The notes beneath the pieces were generated by a model. It was not told the origin of the DNA and made no database searches. It saw nothing but the letters and a program-made list of their open reading frames with translations. From JAXLYX01 sp046351215 (lineage in GTDB: Bacteria > Myxococcota_A > Polyangia > Polyangiales > Houyiibacteriaceae), in contig JAXLYX010000010.1 in the NCBI GenBank assembly GCA_046351215.1, positions 186,001 through 250,000 on the forward strand: 64,000 bases of DNA, written 5' to 3'. Made by a program: the position numbers and the translations under genes. Of the stretch, positions 53,904 through 62,435 are shown one piece after another (the stretch's first letter is position 1; the number at the start of each line of letters is the position of its first letter).

Positions 53904-54910
53904 CGCGCCACGCGCACGAGCCGGCGCCCCACCATGCGGCCTTCCTTCACGGCGGCGACGGCCGCCGGGAGCTCCTCGAGGCCGATCTCCTTCGCGATGC
54001 GATCGAGGCCGTCGAGCTTCCACTCCGACGCGAGCTTCGACCAGATCCGCGCCTTCCCCTCGATCGGGAAGAGCACCGAGTCGACGCCGAGCAGGCGCAC
54101 GCCGCGGAGGATGAACGGATAGACGTTGCCCGCGAACTCCGTGCCGCCGGCCATGCCGCAGGCGGCGAGCGGGGCCCCGTAGCGCATGACCTTCACGAGA
54201 TCGAAGAGCGGCTCGCCGCCGACGGTGTCGACGGCGCCGGCCCAGCGCTCCTTGCCCATCGGGCGGCCGCGCACGGCGGCGAGCTCGGCCGGATCGAGCA
54301 CGCCCTTCGCGCCGAGCCCGAGGAGGAAATCCGTCGCCTCGGGCTTGCGGCTCGCGCCGACGACGTCGAAGCCGAGCTTCGCGAGGAGCGCGACCGCGAC
54401 CGCGCCCACGCCTCCGCTCGCCCCCGTCACGAGGACCTCGCCGTGGCCCGGCTCGAGGCCGGCCGCGAGGAGCGCGTCGACGCATTGCGCCGCCGTGAAG
54501 CCCGCGGTGCCGAGCCGCATCGCGTCCGCGAGCGAGAGCCCTTCGGGCCGCGCGACCGCCCAGCCGCTCGGGATGCGCACGTACTCGCCGTAGCCGCCGA
54601 ACGTGTTCATGCCGAGATCGAAGCCGATCGCGAGCACCTCGGAGCCGACGGGGAAGCGCGGATCGTCCGTGGCGACCACCGTGCCGGCGGCGTCGATGCC
54701 GGGCACGTGGGGGTACTTGCGGGTGATGCCCTTGTGGCCGGTCGCCGAGAGCGCGTCCTTGTAGTTCAGCGACGAATACGCGACCCGGACGACGAGCCCG
54801 TTCGGGGGGAGGCTCGCGAAGGGGATCGTCTCGACGGCGCCGGCGAAGCGTCCGTCCTCGCGCTCGTGCACGACGTACGCGCGGAAGCTCTCGGGGAGAT
54901 CGGTCGACAT
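53900..54910 (-). CDS. acuI: YhdH/AcuI-type medium-chain reductase (acryloyl-CoA reductase family)
   Basis: 336 residues. The catalytic N-domain shows SSLNYKDALSATGHKGI and YPHVPGIDAAGTV, and the NADP-binding domain shows VTGASGGVGAVAVALLAKLG, the exact pattern of the YhdH/AcuI branch that reduces acryloyl-CoA with NADPH. TATGCT sits 7 nt before the ATG at 54910, so it may be leaderless. Its stop overlaps the next start (ATGA). An acryloyl-CoA reductase coupled to ornithine catabolism is unusual. Confidence 0.88.
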   Translation of the reverse strand: MSTDLPESFRAYVVHEREDGRFAGAVETIPFASLPPNGLVVRVAYSSLNYKDALSATGHKGITRKYPHVPGIDAAGTVVATDDPRFPVGSEVLAIGFDLGMNTFGGYGEYVRIPSGWAVARPEGLSLADAMRLGTAGFTAAQCVDALLAAGLEPGHGEVLVTGASGGVGAVAVALLAKLGFDVVGASRKPEATDFLLGLGAKGVLDPAELAAVRGRPMGKERWAGAVDTVGGEPLFDLVKVMRYGAPLAACGMAGGTEFAGNVYPFILRGVRLLGVDSVLFPIEGKARIWSKLASEWKLDGLDRIAKEIGLEELPAAVAAVKEGRMVGRRLVRVAR

Positions 54911-54965
54911 GGCCGACAGCATAGTCGGAAGGCCCGGCGGCGCCGCAAGCCCGCCAAGGCGGTCC

Positions 54966-55598
54966 TCACTTCGTCCCGAAGAGCCGGTCGCCCGCGTCGC
55001 CGAGGCCCGGGACGATGTACCCGTGCTCGTTCAGGTGGGAGTCGACCGAAACCGTGTGGATCGCCACGTCCGGATGGGCCGCGTGGACGGCGGCGATCCC
55101 CTCGGGCGCGGCGATGAGCGAGACGAGCTTCACGGAGCGCGGGCTGCGCTCGCGGATGCGCGCGATCGCCACGACCGCCGAATGCCCGGTCGCGAGCATC
55201 GGGTCGACGACGATCACGTCCCTCTCCTCGAGATCCTCGGGGAGCTTCAGGTAGTACTGCACGGCCTCGAGCGTCTCGGGATCGCGGTAGAGCCCGATGT
55301 GTCCGACGCGTGCCGCGGGGATCACCGAGAGGAAGCCCGCGAGGATCCCCTCCCCGGCGCGCAGGATCGAGACCACCGCGAGCTTCTTGCCCTCGAGGAT
55401 CGGCGCGTCCATCCGTGTGAGCGGCGTCTCGATCGACGTCGTCCCGAGGGGAAGGTCGCGCGTGGCCTCGTACGCGAGGAGCACGGAGATCTCGTCGAGC
55501 AGCCGCCGGAACTCCTGCGTGCTCGTCTCCTTGCGGCGCATCAGCGTGAGCTTGTGCTGGGCCACCGGATGGGTGACCACGTGGATCTCGCCTGCCAT
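54966..55598 (-). CDS. upp: Uracil phosphoribosyltransferase
   Basis: 210 residues, the usual length. It converts uracil and PRPP to UMP (pyrimidine salvage). Conserved blocks are HPVAQHKLTLMRRKETSTQEF, ILRAGEGILAGFLSVIP, DVIVVDPMLATGHSAVVAI (PRPP loop) and the C-terminal NEHGYIVPGLGDAGDRLFGT. A purine-rich GGGAGGGAGCGGAG precedes the ATG. The acuI gene follows 55 bp downstream on the same strand and may belong to the same transcript. Confidence 0.97.
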   Translation of the reverse strand: MAGEIHVVTHPVAQHKLTLMRRKETSTQEFRRLLDEISVLLAYEATRDLPLGTTSIETPLTRMDAPILEGKKLAVVSILRAGEGILAGFLSVIPAARVGHIGLYRDPETLEAVQYYLKLPEDLEERDVIVVDPMLATGHSAVVAIARIRERSPRSVKLVSLIAAPEGIAAVHAAHPDVAIHTVSVDSHLNEHGYIVPGLGDAGDRLFGTK

Positions 55599-55645
55599 GC
55601 TCCGCTCCCTCCCCGTTCCACGGGATACGTAGCAGAAACCCCGCG

Positions 55646-56581
55646 CTACCGGGATCGCGACCTCCGCTCCGGCTTCGCGTTCGGCCCCGCCAGCTCGACC
55701 AGGCGCTCCCGGAGCCAGAGGCTCGCCGGATCGTCGTCGCGCGACTCGTGCCAGTAGAGCTGGACGTCGATCGGCGGTCCGTCGAAGGGCAAGGGGAACA
55801 CGCGGCATTCGCGGCCCACGTCGAGGTTCGAGGCGTGGAGCTCGGGCATCGTGAGCAGGAGATCGGAGGCGGCGACGAGCGCGACCGCGGCGACGTGGCT
55901 CTGGCAGCGGAGCTCCACGCGACGGCGATGGCCGAGCCGCGCGAGCGTGACGTCCTCGAGCCCGGGCCCGCGGCGGCGCGACGAGACGAGGACGTGGGAG
56001 GCCGCGAGGTAGGTCTCGAGATCGAGGCTCGTCTTCGCGCGTGGATGTCCCTTGCGGGCGACGACGACGAGCCGGTCCGCGAGGAGCGGTCGCTGCCTTA
56101 TCTCCTCGCCGACGGGAGCCGGGACGTCGAGCACGACGTCGACCTTCCCCGAGGCGAGCTCGCTCTCGATGTCGGTGCGGGGCACGCGCACGCTGACGAG
56201 CTCGACGCCGGGGGCCTCGCGGCGGAGCCGGGCCGCGAGCGGTGGGAGCCACGAGGTCTCGAAGACCTCGCGCGAGCCGACGTGGAAGCGCTGCTTCGCC
56301 TTGCCGGGATCGAAGGCGGGCCGGTCGAGGACCTCGTGCTCGAGCATGGCGAGGGCCTCGCGCACGGGCGACGCGATCCGCTTCGCGAGCGGCGTCGGCA
56401 CCATCGCGTTCCCGGTCCGCACGAAGAGCGGATCGCCGAAGAGCTCGCGCAGTCGCGCGAGGGAATGGCTGACGGCGGGCTGCGAGAGGTGGAGCTTGCT
56501 CGCTGCGCGCGTGATGCTCCCCTCGTCGAGGATCGCGGCGAAGACGACGAGCAGGTTCAGGTCGATCGACGAGAGGCGCAC
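55646..56581 (-). CDS. LysR-family transcriptional regulator
   Basis: 311 residues from the GTG at 56581, which starts the typical LysR N-terminus RLSSIDLNLLVVFAAIL. The helix-turn-helix follows as GSITRAASKLHLSQPAVSHS, with LRELFGDPLFVR after it. The C-terminal 200 residues form the periplasmic-binding-protein-like effector domain. In-frame starts upstream would add an Arg-rich segment without LysR similarity. It is divergent from the glyoxalase II-like gene, 119 bp away, which is its most likely target. Confidence 0.88.
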   Translation of the reverse strand: MRLSSIDLNLLVVFAAILDEGSITRAASKLHLSQPAVSHSLARLRELFGDPLFVRTGNAMVPTPLAKRIASPVREALAMLEHEVLDRPAFDPGKAKQRFHVGSREVFETSWLPPLAARLRREAPGVELVSVRVPRTDIESELASGKVDVVLDVPAPVGEEIRQRPLLADRLVVVARKGHPRAKTSLDLETYLAASHVLVSSRRRGPGLEDVTLARLGHRRRVELRCQSHVAAVALVAASDLLLTMPELHASNLDVGRECRVFPLPFDGPPIDVQLYWHESRDDDPASLWLRERLVELAGPNAKPERRSRSR

Positions 56582-56700
56582 GAGAGGGCTCCGAGCGAGT
56601 CGACGTGGGGTCGGACCTCGGTCGAGGGTACCCGAGAAGCGGGGGCCGTCCACGCCCGTTCGCGTTGCGCGGAGTCGGTCCCGCTTCATCCTCCGGGGCC

Positions 56701-57357
56701 ATGAGCGCCCGCGACCAGGTGAAGGTGGGGATCGTCCCCGTGACCCCGTTCCAGCAGAACTGCTCGGTCGTCCGCTGCGAGGCGACGGGCAAGGCCGCCA
56801 TCGTCGATCCGGGCGGCGACCTCGAGGACATCCTCTCGGCGCTCACCGAGATGGAGGCGACGCCGGAGAAGATCCTCGTCACCCACGGCCACCTCGATCA
56901 CGCGGGCGGGGTCGCCGAGCTCGCCGAGCGTCTCGGCATCCCGGTCGAGGGCCCGCATCGCGAGGACGCCTTCCTGATCGACACCATGGCCTCGCAGGCG
57001 CGGATGTTCGGCTTCGGGAGCGCGCGCGGCTTCACGCCGGATCGCTGGCTCGAGCAGGGCGACGAGGTGAAGGTCGGCGAGCTCGTCTTCGAGGTGCGTC
57101 ACTGCCCCGGCCACACCCCGGGCCACGTGATCTTCCTGCTCCCGGAGGCGAAGCTCGCCTTCGTCGGCGACGTGCTCTTCCAGGGGAGCATCGGACGCAC
57201 GGACTTCCCCCGCGGTGACCTGCGCACGCTCCTCGACTCGATCGCGAAGCAGCTGCTGTCGCTCGACGACGACGTGGCCTTCGTCTCCGGCCACGGACCG
57301 ACCTCGACGATCGGCCGCGAGCGCCGGACGAATCCCTTCCTCGACGAGATCGCCTGA
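56701..57357 (+). CDS. Metallo-beta-lactamase-fold hydrolase, glyoxalase II-like
   Basis: 218 residues. Complete metal ligand set: VTHGHLDHAGG (HxHxDH), then HCPGHTPGHVIF, GDVLF and a terminal SGHGP. It resembles YcbL/GloB-type hydrolases, which split thioesters such as S-lactoylglutathione; the shorter length fits the YcbL group. The start follows the promoter region shared with the LysR gene. It converges with the SDR gene with a 4-bp gap. Confidence 0.88.
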   Translation: MSARDQVKVGIVPVTPFQQNCSVVRCEATGKAAIVDPGGDLEDILSALTEMEATPEKILVTHGHLDHAGGVAELAERLGIPVEGPHREDAFLIDTMASQARMFGFGSARGFTPDRWLEQGDEVKVGELVFEVRHCPGHTPGHVIFLLPEAKLAFVGDVLFQGSIGRTDFPRGDLRTLLDSIAKQLLSLDDDVAFVSGHGPTSTIGRERRTNPFLDEIA

Positions 57358-57361
57358 GCGC

Positions 57362-58132
57362 TCAACGGAAGGGCGGACGCCCCTCGACCTCGTCGAGATC
57401 CTCGGCCGCGTAGTAGTTGGCGACGAGCGCGCGCGCCTCGGGCCGCGTGTAGGCATCGATGCGCCGCGTGCGGATCGTGTCGAGGATGACCGCCGCGACC
57501 TCTTCGGCCGATTGCGAGTTCGGGAGCGAGCGCGAGTCGGGTCCGCCGTGGAGCGCGTTGGTCCCGAACTCGGTCCGGACGACGCCGGGATGCACGACGC
57601 TGACGACGATGCCGGGATGCGTGGCGCGCAGCTCCATGCGGAGGTTCGCGCTGAGGGAGTTCAGGGCATGCTTCGCCGCCGCGTACGCCGAGCGGATCGG
57701 CGCGAACGGGACGCGCCCGAGCATCGAGGAGACGTTGACGATCTGCCCCTCGCCGCGCTCGCGGAAGTGCGGGAGCACGGCCTGCATCCCGTAGAGCGCC
57801 GACTTCACGTTGACGCGCATCATGGAGTCGAAGTCCTCGTCCGTGAGCTCGGAGACGGGGCGCGAGATGCCTCGGCCCGCGTTGTTCACGAGCACGTCGA
57901 TGCGCCCGAAGCGCTCGAGGGCCTCGGCGACGACGCGCTCGAAGTCGGCGCGCTTCGTGACGTCGGCGACGACGACGAGGGCGTTCGGTCCGAGCCCCTC
58001 CGCGACCTGCTCGAGCAAGGGCCTCCGGCGGGCGACGAGGACGACGCGGGCGCCCTCGGCGACGAGGAGCGGCGCGAGGGCGGCTCCGATGCCCGAGCTC
58101 GCTCCGGTGATGACGACGACGCGATCCTTCAT
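57362..58132 (-). CDS. Short-chain dehydrogenase/reductase
   Basis: 256 residues of the classical SDR family: cofactor motif TGASSGIG (residues 9-16), NNAG, and the catalytic Ser in VNVSS with YAAAK (Tyr and Lys). The PG motif VHPGVVRTEF follows. TACGTT lies 6 nt before the ATG, without a Shine-Dalgarno sequence. The substrate cannot be named. Confidence 0.9.
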   Translation of the reverse strand: MKDRVVVITGASSGIGAALAPLLVAEGARVVLVARRRPLLEQVAEGLGPNALVVVADVTKRADFERVVAEALERFGRIDVLVNNAGRGISRPVSELTDEDFDSMMRVNVKSALYGMQAVLPHFRERGEGQIVNVSSMLGRVPFAPIRSAYAAAKHALNSLSANLRMELRATHPGIVVSVVHPGVVRTEFGTNALHGGPDSRSLPNSQSAEEVAAVILDTIRTRRIDAYTRPEARALVANYYAAEDLDEVEGRPPFR

Positions 58133-58367
58133 GCCCGCAACGTACTGCCGGGGGAGGGGGAACGGAAGGGCGGGGGGTGGGGGGAGGGCCCCTCGAGCCC
58201 CGCTACGCCGTCGACGGAACCGCGTGATTGACCCCCTCGGCCATCGCCTCGCCGATCGGTCGACCCATCGACCCTGGTTCCACCCGAGCCGTCACCTCGA
58301 TGTCGGCCTCGGTGATTGCAGCAGCAACCCATCGCCGTGACGCTCAACGCATCGATCCGGAGGAACC

Positions 58368-59858
58368 ATGCGTGTCACGACTCGATTCGGCCTCGCCCTG
58401 AGCCTCGCGCTCGGCGGCCTCGTCCACGGCGGCGCGTCCGCGCGCGCGCAGACCCCGATCGCCGTCGGCGATCGCTTCCCGCTCGACGTCGTCGCGGCCC
58501 CCGACCTCCCGAATCCGGTGAGGCGACAGAGCGAGGCGCGCGCGGCGAGCTGCGGGGACACGCGCCTCGTGGTGTTCCGGGACCTCCCGATCCGGTACGA
58601 CACGCCCGTCGCGCCGGACGATACGCTCGTGGCGGTGCGGATCCGCGCGTCGGACGGGGCGATCCTCGGCGGCACGAGGATCCCGCTCGGCGCCAAGGAC
58701 TTCGCGAACGTCACGTTCGACGTCGGCGCGAGCGCGAGCACCTACCTCATCGCCTTCTCGTCGGACGGAGAGACGGTCGAGGGCGTGCGCATCCGCGCGT
58801 CCGACGGGTCGCTGCTGGACAGTTCGCCCTTCACGATCGGCTTCCACGCGACGAGTCTGCCGGACGAGGTCACGATAGCCTCCGACGGGACGAGCTTCCT
58901 CGTCGCCTGGACCGACTTCCGCAATCCGAGCGTCACGCCGACCGGCGCGAACCCCGACGTCTTCATGAACCTCGTGACGAGCGCCGGCACGGTCCCGGAC
59001 TCGAGCGGCAAGGCGCTCGCGAACGGACTCGATCACCAGTACGCGCCGCACCTCGTCTGGGACGGCACCTCGTACGTCGTCGTCTTCGGCTTCGAGGCCG
59101 GCGGCTCGAGCTCGCCGTCCCTGCGTGCACGGCGAGTCTCGGCGAGCGGCTCCGCCACCGGCAGCGTCGTCACGGTCGGCACCCCCTATGCGTATCGGTT
59201 CGGCGCCGACCTCGCCGTCGGCGGCGGACGCATCGCGCTCGTCCACGGCGCCGCGTCGACCGCCACCTCGCCGTCGATCACGATCTCCCTGCTCGGCTCG
59301 GACCTCGCGCCCGTCGGCTCCCCGATCGTCGTCGCTTCGACGGGCTACACCCGCTCGGGCCCCGACGTCGCCTGGAACGGCTCGGGCTTCGTGACGACGT
59401 GGTACACGAGCGGGAGCTCCGATCGGACCGACGCTCAGCCGTGGGCCGTCCGGTTCACGTCCACCGGGACGCTCGTCGACTCCGCGCGCGTGGCACTCGG
59501 TCCGGTGGTCCCCTACCCGGAGGCGCACCTCTTCGACGATCCGCCCGCCTTCGACGGGGCGATCGTCGCACTCACGGGCTCGCGCTGGCTCGTCGCGCAT
59601 CCCTACTTCGACACGACCACGGCGACGTCGACCTATCGGATGGGCGCGCAGCTCGTCGATGCCGCGTTCCCGACGACCACGCCGGGGGTCGATGCCGGAA
59701 CCGGCGGCGGCAGCGGAGGAGGTGGAGGAGGCGGCGTGATCGTGTGCAGCGCATCGCCGGGCGCGCACGGCGGACCCGGGGCGACGGCATGGCTCGTCCT
59801 CGTGGCGGCGCTCGGGCTCCGTGGGATGCGGCGGCTTCGCGGTCCCGGTCGCGCGTAG
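58368..59858 (+). CDS. Secreted beta-propeller-like protein with MYXO-CTERM-like tail
   Basis: 496 residues. The signal peptide ends at about ARAQ (residue 28). The mature part is beta-rich and repetitive, with segments VRIRASDGAILGGTRIP, VRIRASDGSLLDSSPF and similar strand pairs, which suggests a propeller. The C-terminal 50 residues have a glycine run, then ICSAS-type cysteine (VIVCSASPG), a hydrophobic helix (ATAWLVLVAALGL) and a basic end RGMRRLRG. This is the MYXO-CTERM pattern of surface-sorted proteins in myxobacteria. GGAGG lies before the ATG. Function unknown. The 235-bp region upstream shows no clear promoter. Confidence 0.75.
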   Translation: MRVTTRFGLALSLALGGLVHGGASARAQTPIAVGDRFPLDVVAAPDLPNPVRRQSEARAASCGDTRLVVFRDLPIRYDTPVAPDDTLVAVRIRASDGAILGGTRIPLGAKDFANVTFDVGASASTYLIAFSSDGETVEGVRIRASDGSLLDSSPFTIGFHATSLPDEVTIASDGTSFLVAWTDFRNPSVTPTGANPDVFMNLVTSAGTVPDSSGKALANGLDHQYAPHLVWDGTSYVVVFGFEAGGSSSPSLRARRVSASGSATGSVVTVGTPYAYRFGADLAVGGGRIALVHGAASTATSPSITISLLGSDLAPVGSPIVVASTGYTRSGPDVAWNGSGFVTTWYTSGSSDRTDAQPWAVRFTSTGTLVDSARVALGPVVPYPEAHLFDDPPAFDGAIVALTGSRWLVAHPYFDTTTATSTYRMGAQLVDAAFPTTTPGVDAGTGGGSGGGGGGGVIVCSASPGAHGGPGATAWLVLVAALGLRGMRRLRGPGRA

Positions 59859-59910
59859 GCCGGGTGATCGCCGAGGTGCATTGTCGGGGGGGTTCGGGCA
59901 CCCTCGACCC

Positions 59911-60978
59911 ATGGACGCACCTCGGCGGACCCGAGCTCTCGTGTCGTTCACGCTGACCGTGGTGCTCGCCACGGGGACGTGGGCCTGTTCGAGAGCGACG
60001 AGCACCCTCGGGGCCGAGCGACCGCTCGTGCGTGCCGAGAGCGACGGCCTCGTCGTCGAGGCGTCGGCGCGCGAGGAGATCGTGACCCGTTCGCCGGGTC
60101 TTCGGGAGGCGGGCCGCTGGTTCGGCTGGGAGGACGGCAGCACCACCTGCAACGTATACGCGGTCGTGCGGACGAGCTTCCGAGGTCGAACGGACGAGCC
60201 GGTGCGCGTACGCCTCGAAACCTCGCCGCCTCGAAGGCTCTTCATGGACGAGGCGAGCTGCGCGCAGCGCTTGCGGGCGGTCGACGCGGCCGCGTGCGCC
60301 TCGCACGGACGAATCGCCTTCTCCCTCGACGGAGTGTTCCGTGTGGTCGAGGGGTACGCCGGACGGACCTGGATCGTCGACGCCGGCGGGGATCCTCCCT
60401 CCCGCCGGTGCGACGCCGTCGCCGCTTCGTACGGGGACACGGTCTCGCTCGTGTCGCGATCGCACCTCCACGGGGCATGCGACGCGTTGCTCACGGAGCG
60501 GGAGGCGGAGGCGGCGACGCGCTGCGTCCTCGACTCCGACTCGTTCGGCATCGGGGACACGCTCGCGCGCGACGGCGTGGTCGCCAGCGTCGTCGCGACT
60601 CGGAACGGAGCCCCGCCGACGTCGACGATCGTTCGGTGGGCTGCTCTCGTCTCGGCCGGAGAGGGCAACGGCCACGACTTCGACGTGGAGGCCGCGCTCT
60701 ACGCGTTCCTCCTCGACGGAGAACCCGATTTCCGGGTGGCCGAGGACTACATCGGCTTGGGGTTGGCTTTCGCACCCTCTCGCGCGCGGCGCACGGAGTT
60801 CCTCGAGGCGGCGATCGCCCGCTGCGAGGCCGGGCGTTCGGCCGAATGGCAGCGATTCGCCGTCGCGGCCGCCGCTGCGGGTCTCGACGACGCATCCGTG
60901 TCCGCTCGCGTGGCGCGTGCGTGCGGCGTCGATCCCGCGCACGTCACGCTGTACTACCCCGCGCGTGTGGCTCCCTGA
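59911..60978 (+). CDS. Secreted or lipid-anchored protein of unknown function
   Basis: 355 residues. The N-terminal hydrophobic segment LVSFTLTVVLATGTWACS is a signal sequence; the Cys could be a lipobox cysteine, but the preceding residues (TWAC) are atypical. Several cysteines (CNVYA, CAQR, CASHG, CDAVA, CDALL, CVLD, CEAG, CGVD) suggest disulfides. The segment FDVEAALYAFLLDGEPDFRV resembles no family I recognise. The ATG has no clear Shine-Dalgarno. It converges with the small gene at 61017-61253. Confidence 0.65.
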   Translation: MDAPRRTRALVSFTLTVVLATGTWACSRATSTLGAERPLVRAESDGLVVEASAREEIVTRSPGLREAGRWFGWEDGSTTCNVYAVVRTSFRGRTDEPVRVRLETSPPRRLFMDEASCAQRLRAVDAAACASHGRIAFSLDGVFRVVEGYAGRTWIVDAGGDPPSRRCDAVAASYGDTVSLVSRSHLHGACDALLTEREAEAATRCVLDSDSFGIGDTLARDGVVASVVATRNGAPPTSTIVRWAALVSAGEGNGHDFDVEAALYAFLLDGEPDFRVAEDYIGLGLAFAPSRARRTEFLEAAIARCEAGRSAEWQRFAVAAAAAGLDDASVSARVARACGVDPAHVTLYYPARVAP

Positions 60979-61016
60979 CGACAGCCGCTCGAGAACCACG
61001 ACCGATGTCGTCGAGC

Positions 61017-61253
61017 TCAGGTCGGGTCATCGCGGCGAACGAGGCGACCGGGTGCGTGGGCGCGACTGTAGTCGGGGATCGATCGCCCACTCGAGGCCCA
61101 GGCGTCGAGCGTGAGCTCCCAGACCATCGCGATGCGCGCGGAGGCGTCCACACCGGAGACGTCCGGCTCGGACCCCTCGCTCAACGGGACGCGCTTCACG
61201 GGGAGATTCGCACGGGCACGCGCTCGTCTGCGTCGTTCGGATTCGGAGGTCAC
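61017..61253 (-). CDS. Small conserved-looking protein with MVWELT motif
   Basis: 78 residues from a GTG. The N-terminal half is basic (SERRRRARARANLP) and the C-terminal half reads ARIAMVWELTLDAWASSG then RSIPDYSRAHAPGRLVRR. This pattern (MVWELT, W, then a P-x-Y-x-R region) resembles a recurrent but unnamed small protein type in soil bacteria, found beside nucleotidyltransferase-like genes in some. None is adjacent here. TATCCT ends 6 nt before the GTG and no Shine-Dalgarno is present, fitting a leaderless start. Confidence 0.55.
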   Translation of the reverse strand: MTSESERRRRARARANLPVKRVPLSEGSEPDVSGVDASARIAMVWELTLDAWASSGRSIPDYSRAHAPGRLVRRDDPT

Positions 61254-61369
61254 GGTGCCAGGATACCACGGCCCGAGGGGAGCTCTCCTCGCTCGTGGGT
61301 GAGGCCGCGCCGGGCCCCGGAGTCCGCCCGAACGAGCGTCCTCGCGCAGCACGACCTGCGCCCTTCGCC

Positions 61370-62314
61370 TCAGTGCACGCAGACGGAGCGCATCTCGCCG
61401 CCGACGTTCTCGACGCTGCACGTGCGGAACCCGAGGGACGTGCAGTCGAGCCCACGGTAGTCCCCGTTGATGCACGACTCGAGCTGGTTGCCGTTGCAGC
61501 GGTCGGCCTGATCCGGCGAGCACGCGTTGCCGCGGGGCAGGCAGACCGCCACGCCGCGCTCGACCCCGCAGCGTCCGCCCGGTTGGTACGTGGTGCAGTC
61601 GATCCGGATCTCGTGGTTCGAGCGCGAATCGCAGACGACGAGGGTGTTGCCGTCGCAGGCCGCCGCCGACTGCTGGCAGGCGGGTCCCGGACGGACGCAC
61701 CCCGCGCTCGTCGTGCCCCCGACGGTCACGACGCCACACGTGCCACCCTCGTAGACCTGCGTGCAATCCAGAGAGAACGGGAGGAGCAAACCGCTTCGGC
61801 AGCCGACCCAGCGGTTGCCCTCGCAGTGCGACGGGGTCGCGGGGTCGCAGGCCGTCTGGCTGGCATCGACGCAGTCGGCCTGGCTGCCACTCGCCACACA
61901 CTTCTGGCCGTGCGCGGCGCAGTCGAACGCCACGCCGGAGCTGCTGGTGTTGTCACAGTGCAGCCAGAGGTCGCCATCGCAGCTATCCCCCGAATGGGTC
62001 GCGCAATAGGCCGGCCCGTGGTCGTGCGAGAGGCACGCGAGCCACTCGTCACACGTGGGTAGATTCGCGCAATCCACCATTTGTTGGGCGTCGTCCGGAA
62101 AGCTCGCGCCCATCGCGAATTCCGTCAGCTGGGACGAGACGCAGGAGCCGATCGACCCGGCCCCCTGGTAGCTGTTCGTGCCGTCCCCGCAGGAGAGCCG
62201 GAAGGCACAATCGCGCTGGAACGTGGTCGTGCTCGAGCTCGAGCCGGGGGAGCTGCTGCTGCACGCCGTCAAGGAACCCACCAGCAGAAGGAGACCAAGG
62301 CTCTCGCGCATCAC
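61370..62314 (-). CDS. Cysteine-rich lipoprotein with four CxGN-type repeats
   Basis: 314 residues; the ATG at 62311 (one codon later) is an equally likely start. The lipobox SLTAC (Cys18) is followed by a serine/threonine linker (19-32) and a cysteine-rich region. From residue 112 four repeats share the pattern C-x-G-[DN]-x5-C, Asp-Cys, Cys, Cys: 112-148, 164-206, 220-258 and 273-312. Every repeat has a Gly-rich turn (for example CEGNRWVGC, CDGNTLVVC, CNGNQLESC). The spacing suggests four small disulfide-bonded modules at the cell surface. No database family is named. The gap 62315-62435 shows nothing recognisable. Confidence 0.75.
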   Translation of the reverse strand: MMRESLGLLLLVGSLTACSSSSPGSSSSTTTFQRDCAFRLSCGDGTNSYQGAGSIGSCVSSQLTEFAMGASFPDDAQQMVDCANLPTCDEWLACLSHDHGPAYCATHSGDSCDGDLWLHCDNTSSSGVAFDCAAHGQKCVASGSQADCVDASQTACDPATPSHCEGNRWVGCRSGLLLPFSLDCTQVYEGGTCGVVTVGGTTSAGCVRPGPACQQSAAACDGNTLVVCDSRSNHEIRIDCTTYQPGGRCGVERGVAVCLPRGNACSPDQADRCNGNQLESCINGDYRGLDCTSLGFRTCSVENVGGEMRSVCVH

Positions 62315-62435
62315 GACACCTCCACGCCTCGAGCCGGCCCGCCCGACGATCGGCCGGGCACACTAGCACGTGGCATCCCTCCGAGGAGCGCCCTCGCGGA
62401 CGTGCTCTCGGTGTGTCCACGCCGCGGCCCGGGCT

